Assembly (NCBI GenBank): GCA_950295325.1
Contig: OX485807.1
Span: 16,643,001 to 16,707,000, forward strand
Source: Polytrichum commune
Lineage: Eukaryota > Streptophyta > Polytrichopsida > Polytrichales > Polytrichaceae
Direction of reading: 5' to 3'
DNA length: 64,000 bases
The notes under the pieces: generated by a model
Databases searched by the model: none
What the model was told of the DNA's origin: nothing
Seen by the model: the letters and a program-made list of their open reading frames with translations, nothing else
Shown here: piece by piece, positions 49,001 to 59,981 of the stretch
Numbering within the stretch: position 1 is the first letter of the stretch
Layout of the letters: each line of letters begins with the position of its first letter
Translations under genes and position numbers: made by a program

Positions 49001-49912
49001 CCTCATAACTTACAGTATGAATGCTTATGTGTTACAATTTTGGAACCCGCAAACTTATAAATACACATTGCACTGCATTTTTTATAGATGATTGCAATGC
49101 GGTATGGGGCAATCCCAGTTGCACGCCAAGTGAATGGCATTATGGGCAGGTGAGCCCAAAAAAACCCTGGGTATCTTGTGCACCCATGCATGTCCAGATT
49201 GCATATAGCCATGTAGGGCACTGCTTACAAATGTCCTGGCCATTCTTGCTTGAGCTCTTGAAAGTAAGAGTCAACTAGAATGGGAAGAGGAACTAAACAT
49301 GTATCAGTGATGTGGGTCTGTTTGGTTCTTCAGTTTTGTTGGACTCCCTTTTGACCATTTCTTTAGCACTGGTTTGATCATTCAAAATCTGATTGGTGTT
49401 GTGAGTGGATGGTCATAAGTTTGACCTTTGTATTGCACAACTCTTTCATCAAAACAGATCTGTAATGTGCTTGAGATCAGCAATGTATCATTACGTTGAG
49501 TATGACAAAAAAAGTGGCATCTGATATATGTGTACACTGGGTTATTGTAGTGTAATTGACGTGGAGGACCTTCAGGTAGATAAATCTCAAGCAACAGGAT
49601 TTTCATTTTCCTCTGTCAAGGCCACAGACGTGGTAGTGGCACTTGCTCGTGCCTTGGACTATCTGGTATGCCCCTTGACCATTTTTGTGCATACAACTGC
49701 TATCGAATCAAACCAATCTTACATATGTTGGTAGAGAAACTCTTTTCAGGAATTGCTGAAGGCTTAAGTGAAATTTCCATGGTTTTTTGCAGAAGAGAAA
49801 TCCTGAACTGTGGACAAATCTCATCAAGAATTGCATGACCAAGGACCTCTCCTGGGATGCAAATTGTGTGGAAGCATATGAAGGAGCTTACAACTCAATT
49901 GTCCCACTCTAA
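40068..49912 (+). CDS. SS5: starch synthase 5-like, probably non-catalytic GT5 protein (20 exons)
   Basis: Exons: 40068-40219, 42258-42291, 42369-42437 (least certain), 42668-42743, 43133-43315, 44072-44327, 45404-45448, 45607-45711, 45831-45929, 46044-46173, 46333-46383, 46498-46608, 47174-47283, 47487-47658, 47806-47904, 48314-48358, 48812-48925, 49088-49149, 49551-49665, 49793-49912; ~715 residues. The N-terminus (RCCPVSIRASV) looks like a transit peptide. Residues ~95-170 are a charged coiled coil (ERLEAVEDLRKAESEKTILLA). The GT5 domain is legible from ALRRKGHLVEIILPK through DVIHLHNWQTAAVAPMFWDL, LLTCHNFKYQ, DQLNRPDRL, TTVSPIYASDLL and HKFVGIYNGLDEAVWDP to FEPTGQLAMIAMRYGAIPVA. Exon 6 joins exon 7 in phase, so the KVGGLGDVV segment of SS4 is absent. 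The KTGGL motif is replaced by RQVNGI. Known: Arabidopsis SS5 is a non-canonical, granule-initiation protein. SS4 that decayed is the alternative. Confidence 0.8.
40440..41600 (+). repeat. tandem repeat of ~330-460-bp units in intron 1 of the starch-synthase-like gene
   Basis: The marker 'gaattcttatacagctcactcc' and its variants occur at about 40446, 40779, 41243 and 41571. Each is followed by 'ttatggtgttgcttcttcatctttgt', 'gaatcc.gaaatgggcatca', 'agggacctcgaagaa', 'caccttgaaagg', 'cccaagagcaa.cccc' and 'ggttgaaaa.tt.ggttcaccagga'. The second unit carries an extra ~130 bp. Unit sequence is non-coding. Confidence 0.8.
41605..41804 (+). repeat. two near-identical 100-bp tandem units
   Basis: 'gagctgaagtaagtaaattg' starts at 41605 and again at 41705. 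I see about one mismatch (gtaggaagg against gtagggagg) over the unit. The period is 100 bp and not a multiple of three; the near identity suggests a very recent event or a sequence-assembly artefact. Confidence 0.9.
44845..44890 (-). repeat. short dispersed repeat in intron
   Basis: 'atttagtgtgacccacacta' and 'tcatcatcaaccc' are the reverse complement of words at 15955-16025 and 16455-16530. Confidence 0.55.
48440..48715 (-). repeat. inverted copy of dispersed repeat 'GACATGTGTT' in an intron
   Basis: Reverse-complemented, it reads 'gcttaggtgtggatctaagaac', 'aagacgtgttt', 'agattgatctatgtgctcaaaat', 'atattcatatgagct' and 'tatcctaggagaagtgggtg'. These words, in this order, occur at 38645-38955 and 59982-60300. 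Confidence 0.65.
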
Positions 49913-50986
49913 TTAGTTGTGCTGTGGGATGTACTTGTCAGCCACAATCTCAGTGGAATTGGTGCACTCTAGTGGAGTTGGAATTAGTAAAGATATCCAA
50001 TCAGTGATTGTTCTACATAGCTCAAGAGGGATATGTTTTCCTTGGGCAGATGCTTCGTAAATTCTCTAACATTCTACCAAAGAAATCTATAAAGGGTAGG
50101 TGCGACCATCACAATAGGTTACATTATAGTGAGAGAATGGGAGCCACCCACCACATTGAAGGTGCATCCAAGACGGGTTACCAATGTGTGAAAAGCACTT
50201 TCTTCAATGTCCACTGGATCACAAGGGGTGAGAGCTATCTTCATTTATTAAAGCATTGTCAATATATTATTCAATATTTAGTAGAATTTTAACGTTCAAT
50301 CTACGGCTTTTGGAAAAGGTCTGCATGAAAGGTGCGAAGTTATCATATCATTAATCATAAGGTGAAGACTTTGATACAGGGCCTGTGTTGATACTGGACT
50401 GTGTTGTGTTGTTGCAGGTCGTGGCATTTGGAAGGGCTTTCATAGTAACAAACATTGATAATTCTGCATGCAAATCAAACAGATTGTGTAACTCTGTCTG
50501 TGCAGTCCAAATGGAATGAGTAAATCATTAGTAACGCTGAATCGAGAATGAATTGATGGAGGACTTGCAAATCAAAGGCTTATGTATTTCCATGAGACTC
50601 TTTGATAGAAGAAACAAGTTGGAGATAGGGTGCCAAATTAAAATACAGTCAAGAACGTGAAGGAATCCAGTGTAGTATTCTATGCAGGATCTAGTATTTT
50701 TAGCCACCAATGCATCTGATAAATCCAGTTTTTCCAAACACTGGCATTCACAAGGATGCCAAATTGTCTTCTCTTTGAGGAAAGACCATCCATGAATCAT
50801 GAATTTGTGACAAGACCTCAGAGAAGTCCATTGGAGTGGTTCACTGTGAGTTGCAATGTGATTGACACCTACATAATCTTGGGATTCTTCTGCATACAAC
50901 CTTGAATTAAACCTGTCCTATGCAACTTTTAAGTGGCACTTCAATATTGATAACCCAAATCTAAGCAAAACAACACTGAACTGGCC
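49913..50986. other. 3' flank of the starch-synthase-like gene, no gene seen
   Basis: Probable 3' UTR at the start; the rest holds short open frames without recognisable domains. Confidence 0.4.
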
Positions 50987-51159
50987 TACATAACATTATT
51001 ATGCAGTGTGTGTTTGTTCATGTGGGCCCTGAGAATATAACCATGGATGCTGTAGCTAGTGCAAATAAATAGAGTCTAAATTTGCACAAGCTGTGGCATT
51101 CATGGTTATATTCTTGGGGCCCACGTGAACAAATGCACACTGCTTAATAATGTTATGTA
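50987..51159. mobile_element. 173-bp MITE with long terminal inverted repeats
   Basis: Left TACATAACATTATTATGCAG and right CTGCTTAATAATGTTATGTA are the outer ends of ~60-bp inverted arms (also 'gttcatgtgggccc' / 'gggcccacgtgaac' and 'ataaccatgga' / 'tcatggttat'). The element begins and ends with TA, as expected if a TA target site was duplicated (mariner/Stowaway style). No coding capacity. Confidence 0.8.
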
Positions 51160-52164
51160 CCTTGAAAACATAGGAAAAGACCCACTTAATGAAGTTGCAC
51201 TTAAGAATTCCAAAATTTTCAGGAGGGTTAAGGTTTGCTGGTGTTATTCAATTATTTTTCTTAATTGGACACCTATATGTGATTGGTGTGTGGTCAGGTT
51301 AGGATCAAACATTTTAATAACACATGTATCAACTAGATTGGACTATGCCTTCAAGTCTTATTAACTATTCCACACGCAATAGTGAACAAAATTGGGAGGA
51401 CTTAGGTATTTAGCTAAGAAGTCAACAAACATGCGCTTTTGATAACCATAACTAAATGAGGGAGTCCAATTTTTGTTGACGCTTCATTGTGTAAATCTAG
51501 TTGGTAGAAGTTGGAAAACATGAAAAAAGAACCAAAGAACACCCACATACCTTACCTACTAAATTAAACAATGGGAGTATTTGCAATGAAGGTGGGCTAC
51601 AACCAGGAATTTCCGTGTGAACAAGTTTGCCTGTTGGAATCTCGACGACGGAACATTCTCAACTGGCTCTCTTCACATTCTTCACTAACGCCAAAGATTT
51701 GATAAATAATTTTTATTGGCATCATTTTTTTTAAACACTCACATACTGGTTGACTTTGGCACCTGTTGGATGCATTCACATTCACATCTGGCACTGGTGG
51801 AATCAACAAGGGTATAATTCCGGAAGATGCATTGAAGTCTGAAATAGAGTCACTCAACCTTCATCATCATACATTGAGATTTGAACATTCAGGGTTTTGT
51901 TGCTTTTTATAAGAATCCCATGGACTCTCTTTTGAACATTCAAGGGTTTGTTGATTTTTATGAGAATCCCAGGGATCTCTTTAACATGTCATCAAAACCA
52001 TTGCAGAAGTTGTTGATTCTGCTCAACAATATAGTAGAGCTCTTATTTGGCTGGCTTCGCTACGAGTGCTAATCCACTATGGTGTACGCATTCTTTCCTT
52101 GTACCCGCTTGTAGGCGATGGTCGAAGTCTGGGAAGTGCGGTAATTCCAACTTCACTCCCATTT
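51160..52164. other. intergenic upstream of the F-box gene
   Basis: It includes a weak match to the 'GACATGTGTT' dispersed repeat at about 51310-51405 ('acacatgtatcaactagattggactatgc', 'acaaaattggga'). A ~57-bp imperfect tandem pair at 51885-51995 shares 'ttgaacattca.ggttttgttg' and 'agaatccca.gga'. No gene is recognised. Confidence 0.45.
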
Positions 52165-53110
52165 CTGAGCCATTACAAAGGTAGTAATATCTAACCCTAG
52201 CAAACAACAAAAAACTGAACCGAAGGAATGCTATCCAACCTAATCCACTTGCATTTGACAGCAAGAGTTTTTCATGAGGAGGTTTTGTTTTCCTTGAGTT
52301 TTCATGAGTTCCTTGGATTCCAAGAATCTCTCCAAACGATGCAGCATTCATGTGGAGGAATTTGTTGGTTCAACATCCAATGTACGCCGCAAAAGACGAT
52401 TGGAATGTGAGGCTACATGAGATTCTTGAGGTGGTGTCGATCTTGGTCATGGTGGTGGTAACGATTTCAGCGAAGAGTGGTGCAATTATGGAGCTTCACG
52501 AAGTGCAAGCATTAGGATGTGTACGTTGGCACACAAACCATTTCACATCCATTTCCAAGCAATTGTGAAGGACATCCATTTCCAACCCTAGTGACAAACA
52601 ACAGGACCAGAGGAATGCTAGCCAACATGGTGCACCTTGCAATTGGTAACCAAAGTTATTTGTGTGAAGATACTATGTTCAAATGGCATGAGTTGTTTGC
52701 ATTCCAAGAATCTCCCTCAGAACGGTGCAGCATTTCGGTGGAGGAATCTCCTGGCTCCTACAACATTTGCTTCTGCACTCCTAGATGATATTCAACATCC
52801 AATGTCCACCTCAGAAAACAAATTGGAATCTCAGTCTACATAATATAATATGGATCTTGATTATGGTGGTAATGATTTAGCAACGAGTGATGCAATTATG
52901 GAGGTTCAGGAAGTGTATGGGTTACGTTGGCATTGTCAGACACTACCGATGTATGGTAACGGATACACGAAAAGTGATGCATTACGGAGGTTCACGAAGT
53001 GTATGGATTATGATGAGTACGTTGGCATTGTCAGACATTGGAGCTATATGGTTACGACATAGCGAATAGTAATGCAATTATAGAAAATCACGAAGTGCAT
53101 GGGTTATGAT
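52165..53110 (+). repeat. nested tandem duplications leading into the F-box start codon
   Basis: A ~390-bp unit (about 52165-52555) is repeated at about 52556-52960 ('gaggaatgctatccaac', 'ttccaagaatctc', 'ttcaacatccaatg', 'gtgcaattatggag.ttcacgaagtg'). The last ~90 bp of this unit is then repeated with 'gtgatgca(a)tta.ggaggttca' at about 52887, 52974 and 53067. The words 'atgatgagtac(g/a)ttggcattg' occur at 53010 and again at 53106, where they are the translation start of the F-box ORF. Confidence 0.75.
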
Positions 53111-54368
53111 GAGTACATTGGCATTGGCATTGTCGAAGGATGAGCATTTGGAATTGGAAGTGGTTGCTACACCGAGCTTATCAGCACCTGAGGAACTGTG
53201 GAGCAAGCTTCCTGGGGAATTGTTAGCCCGAGTGTCTTTCTTATCAGTTCCAACGCTGTTTCGGTGTTGTGCTGTGTGCAAGAAATGGAACAACCTAATC
53301 TCATCACCTGCATTCTCGGATGTTTGCGCACAAGCCCCTATTCAAAAGTCGAATATCATCCTCCTTGGGTTCCCAGGACTGAGCTCCCTCTGGCTAGCCT
53401 ACATGTTCGACACCCAGATGAACAATTGGTACCTCCCAATCGACTTGAGATTTCTGCAACCATGTTGGGACTCCTCAACAATCACACATCGAAGAGTGTT
53501 AGCATCATCTGGCCCCGTGCTATGCATCTCCGCAATTCTCAATGAAGATACTGAAATCCTTGTCGTTTGTAACCCTATCACCAGAACATACAATAAGCTT
53601 CCTCTTATAGGAGTCTCTCCTCCTTTCGGATCCGTAGGGTTAGTCAACTTGACCTTCGATCAATCCCCCGAGAAAGCATACAAGATCTTCTACGTGGAGT
53701 TTTTGTTCATCCCCTGCAACATGATGTACCCACCCGATGACCGATTCTCCCACTTGTACATGTTCAATTCGGATGTTGCGTGTTGGCAAACCCTAACCCG
53801 CATCCCGAAGGGACTATACCATGAACAATCTGTGGACCGCTGCTCCATGGTCCAGTTTCGGAGTGTAACTTACATCTTGTGGTATGAGGATTCGCCATCC
53901 TCCCCTTACCTTGGAGATGGCAGCCATGTCCTGATGGCTTATGATCATCACAACAAGGTTTGGAATAAAGTTGCAATTGCCATATCCACCCTTAGCCTAA
54001 GGCGGGCAAGGTTGGTGGTGAGTGGAGCCATGAGATTACTCCTCATAGGAGCGTTGGAGGACAGTTACCATATTTGGGAGCTGGAGGTTGCATCCCATGA
54101 GTGCATTGAGATTGCGCACATGCCTGACTTCTACTTCCGGCGTATGCTGGATGACCCCTTTAATGCCCTCATTTGTGGTGTCAATGAGGATGTCTTCCTC
54201 ATGTCCGCCAAAGGTAAGCCAGTGCTTTTCGATATTACCACTCGTTCGTGGCAGCGCCTGCCTGCCCTTGGAGGCAACTCTCTCCACAACACATTGCCAC
54301 AGTTCATCCGGTGCAATCTGTTTGAGCATTTCGTCAACTTCTGCATCGATACCCCCATTTCCTACTGA
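53106..54368 (+). CDS. intronless F-box protein of the kelch/galactose-oxidase-like class
   Basis: It encodes 420 residues in a single exon. The F-box is at about residues 28-72: EELWSKLPGELLARVSFLSV then TLFRCCAVCKKWNNLISSP, with the conserved LP, CxVCKxW and ISSPAF positions. The remainder is a ~340-residue substrate-side domain with repeated strands such as ILVVCNPITRTYNKLPLI, HVLMAYDHHNKVWNKV, YHIWELEVASHECIEIA and PVLFDITTRSWQRLPAL, typical of kelch-like beta-propellers in plant F-box proteins. The predicted role is substrate receptor of an SCF ubiquitin ligase; the target is unknown. The start is one of two adjacent ATGs (53106, 53109). Upstream sequence and the last codons (LFEHFVNFCID) lie in tandem duplications, so regulatory region and 3' tail are both young. 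Confidence 0.88.
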   Translation: MMSTLALALSKDEHLELEVVATPSLSAPEELWSKLPGELLARVSFLSVPTLFRCCAVCKKWNNLISSPAFSDVCAQAPIQKSNIILLGFPGLSSLWLAYMFDTQMNNWYLPIDLRFLQPCWDSSTITHRRVLASSGPVLCISAILNEDTEILVVCNPITRTYNKLPLIGVSPPFGSVGLVNLTFDQSPEKAYKIFYVEFLFIPCNMMYPPDDRFSHLYMFNSDVACWQTLTRIPKGLYHEQSVDRCSMVQFRSVTYILWYEDSPSSPYLGDGSHVLMAYDHHNKVWNKVAIAISTLSLRRARLVVSGAMRLLLIGALEDSYHIWELEVASHECIEIAHMPDFYFRRMLDDPFNALICGVNEDVFLMSAKGKPVLFDITTRSWQRLPALGGNSLHNTLPQFIRCNLFEHFVNFCIDTPISY

Positions 54369-55085
54369 TGATGATAATAATTTGCACTCACTTCCTATCA
54401 TTGATCGCGCTTTTGTCCAGACTATGGATTTCGAGAGGATGTTTTAAGTTAGGATTTCCACAAGGAAGGTTAAAACAAACATATCTTTCCTCTACTTACT
54501 TTATCCATGGCATGGTTTATCATGCTCCCATCCCCTACTAGTAATTTGCATTGAGTTCCTGAGTTCCTATCGATCAAGCTTTTCTTCAGACTACGTACTT
54601 GGAAAGGATGGATCAAGTTAAGGTTTTCATGTGGAAGGTTAAGAAAAATATATCTTTCCCTTTACCTACTTTATATTCCTGGCTCAATTCCTCTAGTGCA
54701 AATCTGTTTTGAGCATTTCGTCAACTTTTGCATCAATGCCCTAATCATCTCCTACTGATGATCATTTGCAGTCACTTCCTATCCATCAAGCTATTTGTTC
54801 ATGATATGGATTTGGAAAGCATGAATCAAGTTAGGGTTTCCACATTGAAGGTTAAAACAAATATATCTATCCCTCCACCTACTTCATCTTTAGCGCAATT
54901 CTTCCAGTACAATCAACCTTTTCTGAGCATTTCGTCAACTTCTGCATCGATGCCCCCATCATCATCTCCTTCTGATGATAATTTGCACTCACTTCCTATC
55001 CATCAGGCTTTTGTCAGACTAGTATATGGAAAGCATCAAGCCAGGATCAAATTAGTAGAAGTTTCCACAAGGGAAGGTTAAAACC
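54313..55085 (+). repeat. tandem copies of the F-box gene 3' end
   Basis: The gene tail and 3' UTR (from 'gagcatttcgtcaacttctg' at 54325 through 'cactcacttcctatc' and 'gaaggttaaaacaaa' to ~54530) recur at about 54702-54914 and 54915-55085, with a shorter unit at about 54536-54700. Downstream units keep 'gagcatttcgtcaactt(c/t)tgcatc' but have lost the rest of the ORF. Confidence 0.82.
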
Positions 55086-56929
55086 GTGTTAAACTTAAGT
55101 ACTTGCTTGTTCAAAATATAGCCACGTTGCGGGTAAGGTTATACTTGAGTGCAGTGATTTCGGCCCTGGCAGCAAGCAAGAATCAGGAATGAGGAATCAA
55201 ATTTTAATTTCTTGCGATGATGATCATTTGGAGTTTTTTCTTCCTTGTACAGTGGCTGCTAAAAGAAAACTTGGCCCAGGTCAGATCACCCTGGCTTTGG
55301 GGGAATGCACTCCCATGCTCACCATATGGCATATAGTTGCCCTTATGCCATTCGTGACAGCTCGTAGAATCTGCCATGTTGAAGGGAGCTATGGCTTGCT
55401 GGAGGAAAAAGGCGGAGCTGCTGAAACCACATCGAGATCCATGCCTCCAACAAACTATTGCATGCAGATCGCAGGGTGGATTAGCAATAACACTACCATT
55501 AGCGTTGGAAGGCGATATAGACGAAACAAAACACTGAAGAAATCAGCTGTAGACCAGACCTAGATTTGGTTACAACCAAACTTGGTTGGAAGAGATCAGG
55601 GGACAACGTGGATTGCAGGAGCAGATCTATGAGGTGCTGAAACGAGTCAACAGGAAGAGGTGCAGCGAATATGTGGATCGCACTCGATATGGAGGTGGAA
55701 ACCGGTTTGATCCACTGCTTGAAGAGAAGGGTGGCTGGATCTCAGGGGAGGCCATGCGACACAACATAGAATGGCAGATGCGGTGATTGGAATGTTGGCC
55801 GAGGCTAGCGAACAAGTTGTTGAGAAACCTTCAATCCCTTTCGTGCTCAAAATGGCGAGATCCGCCCAACCAACGTTGAAAGGAACTTCAGTGACTTCTT
55901 GGTTAGGAAGGATGTTATTCCTTTTAAAGTTGAAAAGTTGGAGATTATGATAACCTACCCTTTAGATGTACGTCATGCTTAAGCTGGAAGCACAGAGTGC
56001 AGGGTGCAAAAACAACAACCTAAAGGATTCAAGAGGCCATCATACACAAACCATCATTCGGGCAAAGCAAAGGCAAGGGCATGTCAATAAATCATGAGGG
56101 CTTCCAGCAAATACAGCACATGGAGGAACATATTCAATCATCAGGTGGAAGAAACCATGGAAGATATATCTGAGAATCAAATGGAAGCCAAATTTACAGC
56201 TCTACAAGCCCTTATAAATAGAATGAAAGATCCAAATGGCCCTGAACAGATATACAGGGTTGCAGCTCCAGCTGCAGCACGGAAAGGAGCACGATCGAGT
56301 AGCAGAGAACAAGAATAGTCAAGAGGCGAGAACAATGAGGGAAGGAAATTAAGTTGCACCATAGGACCTTCAGTTCCCGACTAGGCCACAAAGAGCATCA
56401 GAGAAGCACATGGTGATCACAGCAAGGAATCTCAAACCAACAATGTTGGAGTGGGTACCATGATGACGAGAAGAAGGATTATAGAACATAAGGCACCAAC
56501 AAGCGATGAGAAGGAGTCAAGACAAGAAAAAGAAACAACAAAGTAAACTCCAGAGGGGGAGACTTAGGTGGCAACAACTGCAGAGGAGGATATGCAGTGG
56601 TCACCAAAACACCTAGCCGACATAAACGTTCGATCACCACGCTCCTCGATGAGGAAGACACGTTGGACATGGAAATGGACGGATTGGAGGAAGGTGTGGA
56701 CAAATTAGGGGCTTGAGAAGAAAGAAAGTTTGTTGACATTAGCTTTAATTTGTAGACACATGGGGAGAATTTGAAGAATGAACCTCTGAAGTTGCGAAGG
56801 ATAATCCTGAGGAAGATGGGGAGAATATTTAGAGGGAGATGGAAGAAGAAGAAGAAAACACTAGGGCTAGATTTGAAGTGACCACTGCGAGTTTGCATGA
56901 AGACATCTATAACGTAGACAAGCAAGGGG
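55086..56929 (+). other. decayed coding-like sequence, possibly 5' part of an L1-type LINE
   Basis: Open frames at 55189-55563, 55586-55786 and 56094-56318 (plus strand) are rich in charged residues (e.g. VEETMEDISENQMEAKF) but match no domain I can name. They precede the recognisable LINE reverse-transcriptase fragment in the same orientation. Composition is less AT-rich than the flanks. The ORF1/ORF2 5' region of that LINE is an inference from position. Confidence 0.3.
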
Positions 56930-58256
56930 AGCTAATGAACTTAAGAAGGTCTTAGACGATATTGAGACTAGAAAGGCTAGAGGCGCAACAATGAGGTCAA
57001 TGGTTAAGTGGAAAAGAATAGGAGACAAATGTATTGTGGAATTCGTTAAGGGAATTCAACAAAAGAATTTAGCTACCATCATCTTTGTGCTTAGCGATTT
57101 TTTGAAAGGAGATTTCTAAGAGAAATGACTTCAGTAGAATTTCATTTTTTTCAAAGTCTACACAAGCATCAAGACATTTCAGAGGAAGCCCTCCATGAAG
57201 TCTTTGAGGGCTTCCCAATCTCCGTTACCGAAGTAATAAATGACTCATTATCAAAAGAAATCACATAACGGGAGTTTTTTTTACTACAGTAGATTCTATG
57301 ACTAAAGGAAGGGCTCCAAGCCATAATGGGTTTCCTATCAAAAACTTCCAACAACTTTGGCCAACGTTTGGAAATGACTTCTTCCTAGCAATGAGTAGGT
57401 TTTTATAGAGATAGAGAGATGGACTCAACATTTGTTACTAGGTGCTTGGCCGATTTTACTCCCTCCGCCATGCATCAACACCACCTCTCCTTGCTTATTA
57501 TGAAAATGCTACAAGATTGGCACCTACTCTAGATGCCTCAGCGAGTGGGAGAAACCTACAGGGATAGGAAGAGAATATATGACAGTTTTAATTGGAAGCA
57601 ACCCCTATTTGGGGAAGAATTCCTAAGAAGTTTATCAAGAAACTCAAAATTTGGCACCTCCTTTGTGGCATTACCCTTTGGATGGTCTGAATTGAAAGGA
57701 ATGATAGGGTGTTCCACCATGAACAATGGCATGAGTCCAAAATGAAACACCTTATTTGGGACAACCTCGTGATGTATGCCAGGGTGGCTTGGGCTAGGGT
57801 TGGTAAACTTGTTGAGATTAGCGCCTACTTGGCCGCAACCCGCCTCACAGGCTTCAATGAAACTTGGGGATCTAGGATTGTCCTTTGTATACGGGATAGA
57901 ATAAAAATCGTGTGGAACTGGAAATGACAACGTATATAGGTAGTTTGTCACTTAGGTTCACTTGGTGGCTTGGGGGATGTCCTTGGTCGGTGGGGTGGGG
58001 GTGATCCTCGGTTGGGTGGCTTGGTGGGTTGTCCTTGGTGGGATTCTTGCTACATGGTTCTTGGTTAACTTTTTATGTGGCGGTGTGACGCGTCCGAGGA
58101 CCTCTACCTGCCCTTGAAGTGGACGCGTCACCCTGGTTTTTAATGCATTTGGCGTTGGCTTTTTGGCTTGTCTCAAAAACAAAAAAAAAAACAAAAACAA
58201 AACAAAACAAAACAAAAACAAGACAAAATGAAACAAAATAACAAAATAAAAACAAA
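56930..58256 (+). mobile_element. degenerate L1-type LINE 3' part with A-rich tail
   Basis: Frame pieces read DSMTKGRAPSHNGFPIKNF then QQLWPTFGNDFFLAMSRF (57292-57405), corresponding to the 'MxxGKAPGxDGFPxEFF' block at the start of L1 reverse transcriptases. Most of the RT is deleted. A C-terminal piece follows at 57709-57927 (ESKMKHLIWDNLVMYARVAW, ending VWNWK and a stop), like the tail of plant L1 ORF2 proteins. The 3' UTR runs to 58170. A degraded poly(A)-type tail (CAAAA repeats) covers about 58174-58256. Frameshifts and stops make it inactive. No target-site duplication was identified. Confidence 0.65.
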
Positions 58257-58747
58257 GACGAAGGAGGAGAAGACTTGGCCCATCCTCCTATCACCATGGC
58301 CGGATATCTGTATCTCCATGACTGATCCATGAGCTTCCAATCTTGACACAAATCTAGTAAGACATGCATGCCCATGCACAATCTGTCAATGCTTGCTCCC
58401 ACATCGTCAAATTCGACTCGGGGGGAGTCATGCAATGATTCTCCTTCTTTTTTAATAGACTTACCGTCTACACACACTCAGCCCTTGATATGTACAGTGT
58501 CGGGAGAGATTTTGGGACATACACTACACTGCTTTTGCCTAAATAGTGTGGGTTACCATTGGAGTTGCACATTACTATTGAGAGTAACATTCTATTGAAA
58601 GTATCTTTTTTACCCAAATAACATAACTAGTTACTATGCACACCAAAGAACATGATATAACTTAGTTGGTAAAAAATGATACAAGTCGGTAGAAAGTTAG
58701 AGCAACACGTTGCTCTGTATGGTAACCTACACTTATTAGACAAAATA
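58257..58747. other. intergenic, no gene seen
   Basis: AT-rich sequence without recognised features. Confidence 0.4.
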
Positions 58748-58882
58748 GTGTAGTAGAAATATGGTAGTTTCACGACACGATAATTTGACATGAAGAGACC
58801 ATAATGACATAGGCTCGTGTTATTCTGGTGACTTCGTGTCAAATTGTTGTGTCATGAAACTATCGCATTTCTAGTAGTGATA
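58748..58882. mobile_element. ~135-bp CACTA-like MITE
   Basis: Inverted ends: left 'tagtgtagtagaaatatggtag' and right, read on the minus strand, CACTACTAGAAATGCGATAG. The arms continue as 'tttcacgacac...aatttgacatgaag' against the right-arm complement 'tttcatgacac...aatttgacacgaag'. CACTA termini followed by AGAAA are typical of the CACTA superfamily; the left end is diverged. Confidence 0.6.
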
Positions 58883-59276
58883 ATCGGTCAAGATCCTAGA
58901 GCTTCCAAGTCCAACCGATAACATCATGTGGACTTTTGGTTGTTCTTTATTAATTTGAGATATATTCTATCGATTCCTCTAAAATGATCGGTAGATTTCT
59001 TGAATTCTTGAATTTCAACCGGTTTTTCTTGAACTCAATCGGTCCATTTGTAACAAGCGGTTAGTTCTCCCCACTCATTGGATATGTATGTGCAATAACG
59101 TTGCCACACACTAATGTATAGACATTCCACACTATTATGAATATCTACTACCACAATACCAAAGTACATTAATTGATTTTTTAAATTGTGGTTGCTATTT
59201 GGATAGGTCAACAAAAGCTATAAGTTTGTGTTGTTTGGTTTTCACCCAAGCTAATTTGCATGGGTAAAGACACAAA
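58883..59276. other. intergenic with a dispersed repeat
   Basis: Positions 59100-59275 match 5440-5620 (see there). The start has repeated 'aatcggtc' / 'accggt' words. No gene. Confidence 0.45.
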
Positions 59277-59518
59277 TGAACCTTATGGCGGGACACCAGT
59301 GTCCCAAATAAATAAAAGCCTCCTTAATGATTAGTTTTGTGGTTGTAAGTGATAAAAAATAAATAAAGACCACCTTCGAACATCAGAGCGTGTACATGAC
59401 ATCGAGATAATCTCAATGCCGCTTTGATCGCCTTCAATTGGCCATTTATGACATTGACACAGACTCTAGGGTTTAACCAATGCATTATGGGACATCGGTG
59501 TCCCGCCATAAGGTTCAA
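59277..59518. mobile_element. 242-bp element with ~30-bp terminal inverted repeats
   Basis: Left GAACCTTATGGCGGGACACC (59279 on) and right, reverse-complemented, GAACCTTATGGCGGGACACC ending at 59518 are identical over the first 20 bases, followed by AGTGTCCCA against GATGTCCCA. The interior is AT-rich and non-coding. It has MITE architecture; the superfamily is not assigned. Confidence 0.75.
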
Positions 59519-59569
59519 AGTTAGACATGAGTCGGATAAAGCACCCTCTACCTTAGGGTAAGGGTCTAC

Positions 59570-59660
59570 CTCTCGCGGATTCCCCGTTGAAAGCACACGT
59601 GGATGCAAGGGTGGAGCCCAAGTGTCTAGTGCACTTACAACAAGGAATCCACGAGAGGCT
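59570..59660. other. possible hairpin from a 15-bp inverted pair
   Basis: CCTCTCGCGGATTCC and GGAATCCACGAGAGG can pair with one G-T mismatch across a ~55-nt loop. It may be another short repeat; no miRNA call is made. Confidence 0.35.
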
Positions 59661-59981
59661 AGCCCTACTCGGTGTGAAGAATGGGAAGGAGAATCCCATG
59701 GCCATGTTGACAAATGGATTATGCTCCAGAGTACTCACATTGGGACATTACGCTACCAAGGCCCATTCAAACTACAAAGAAATATTAGCACTAGTTTAGA
59801 GGTGTTCTCTTCTTTCTAAGCTTTTCTATCCCTTCAAGTATGCAATGTATAAGGGGAAGAGTTTCAACTCCTCTAAAAGGGAATCAATCATCAATATCTC
59901 ACAATCTTGACCAAATAAAGACTCAGCTTCAACTCTTTCTATATAAGGTATATGTGTATGGTAAAACTTGTCTTAGACTGG
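59661..59981. other. intergenic, nothing recognised
   Basis: Short open frames only. Confidence 0.35.

Noticed and set aside
56479-56925. 148-codon minus open frame rich in Phe/Ser/Leu
   Set aside because: It is antisense to charged, Glu/Lys-rich plus-strand sequence, which typically yields such hydrophobic complements.
59570-59660. miRNA precursor candidate
   Set aside because: The paired region is only about 15 bp with a long loop, too short for a plant miRNA duplex with flanking stem.
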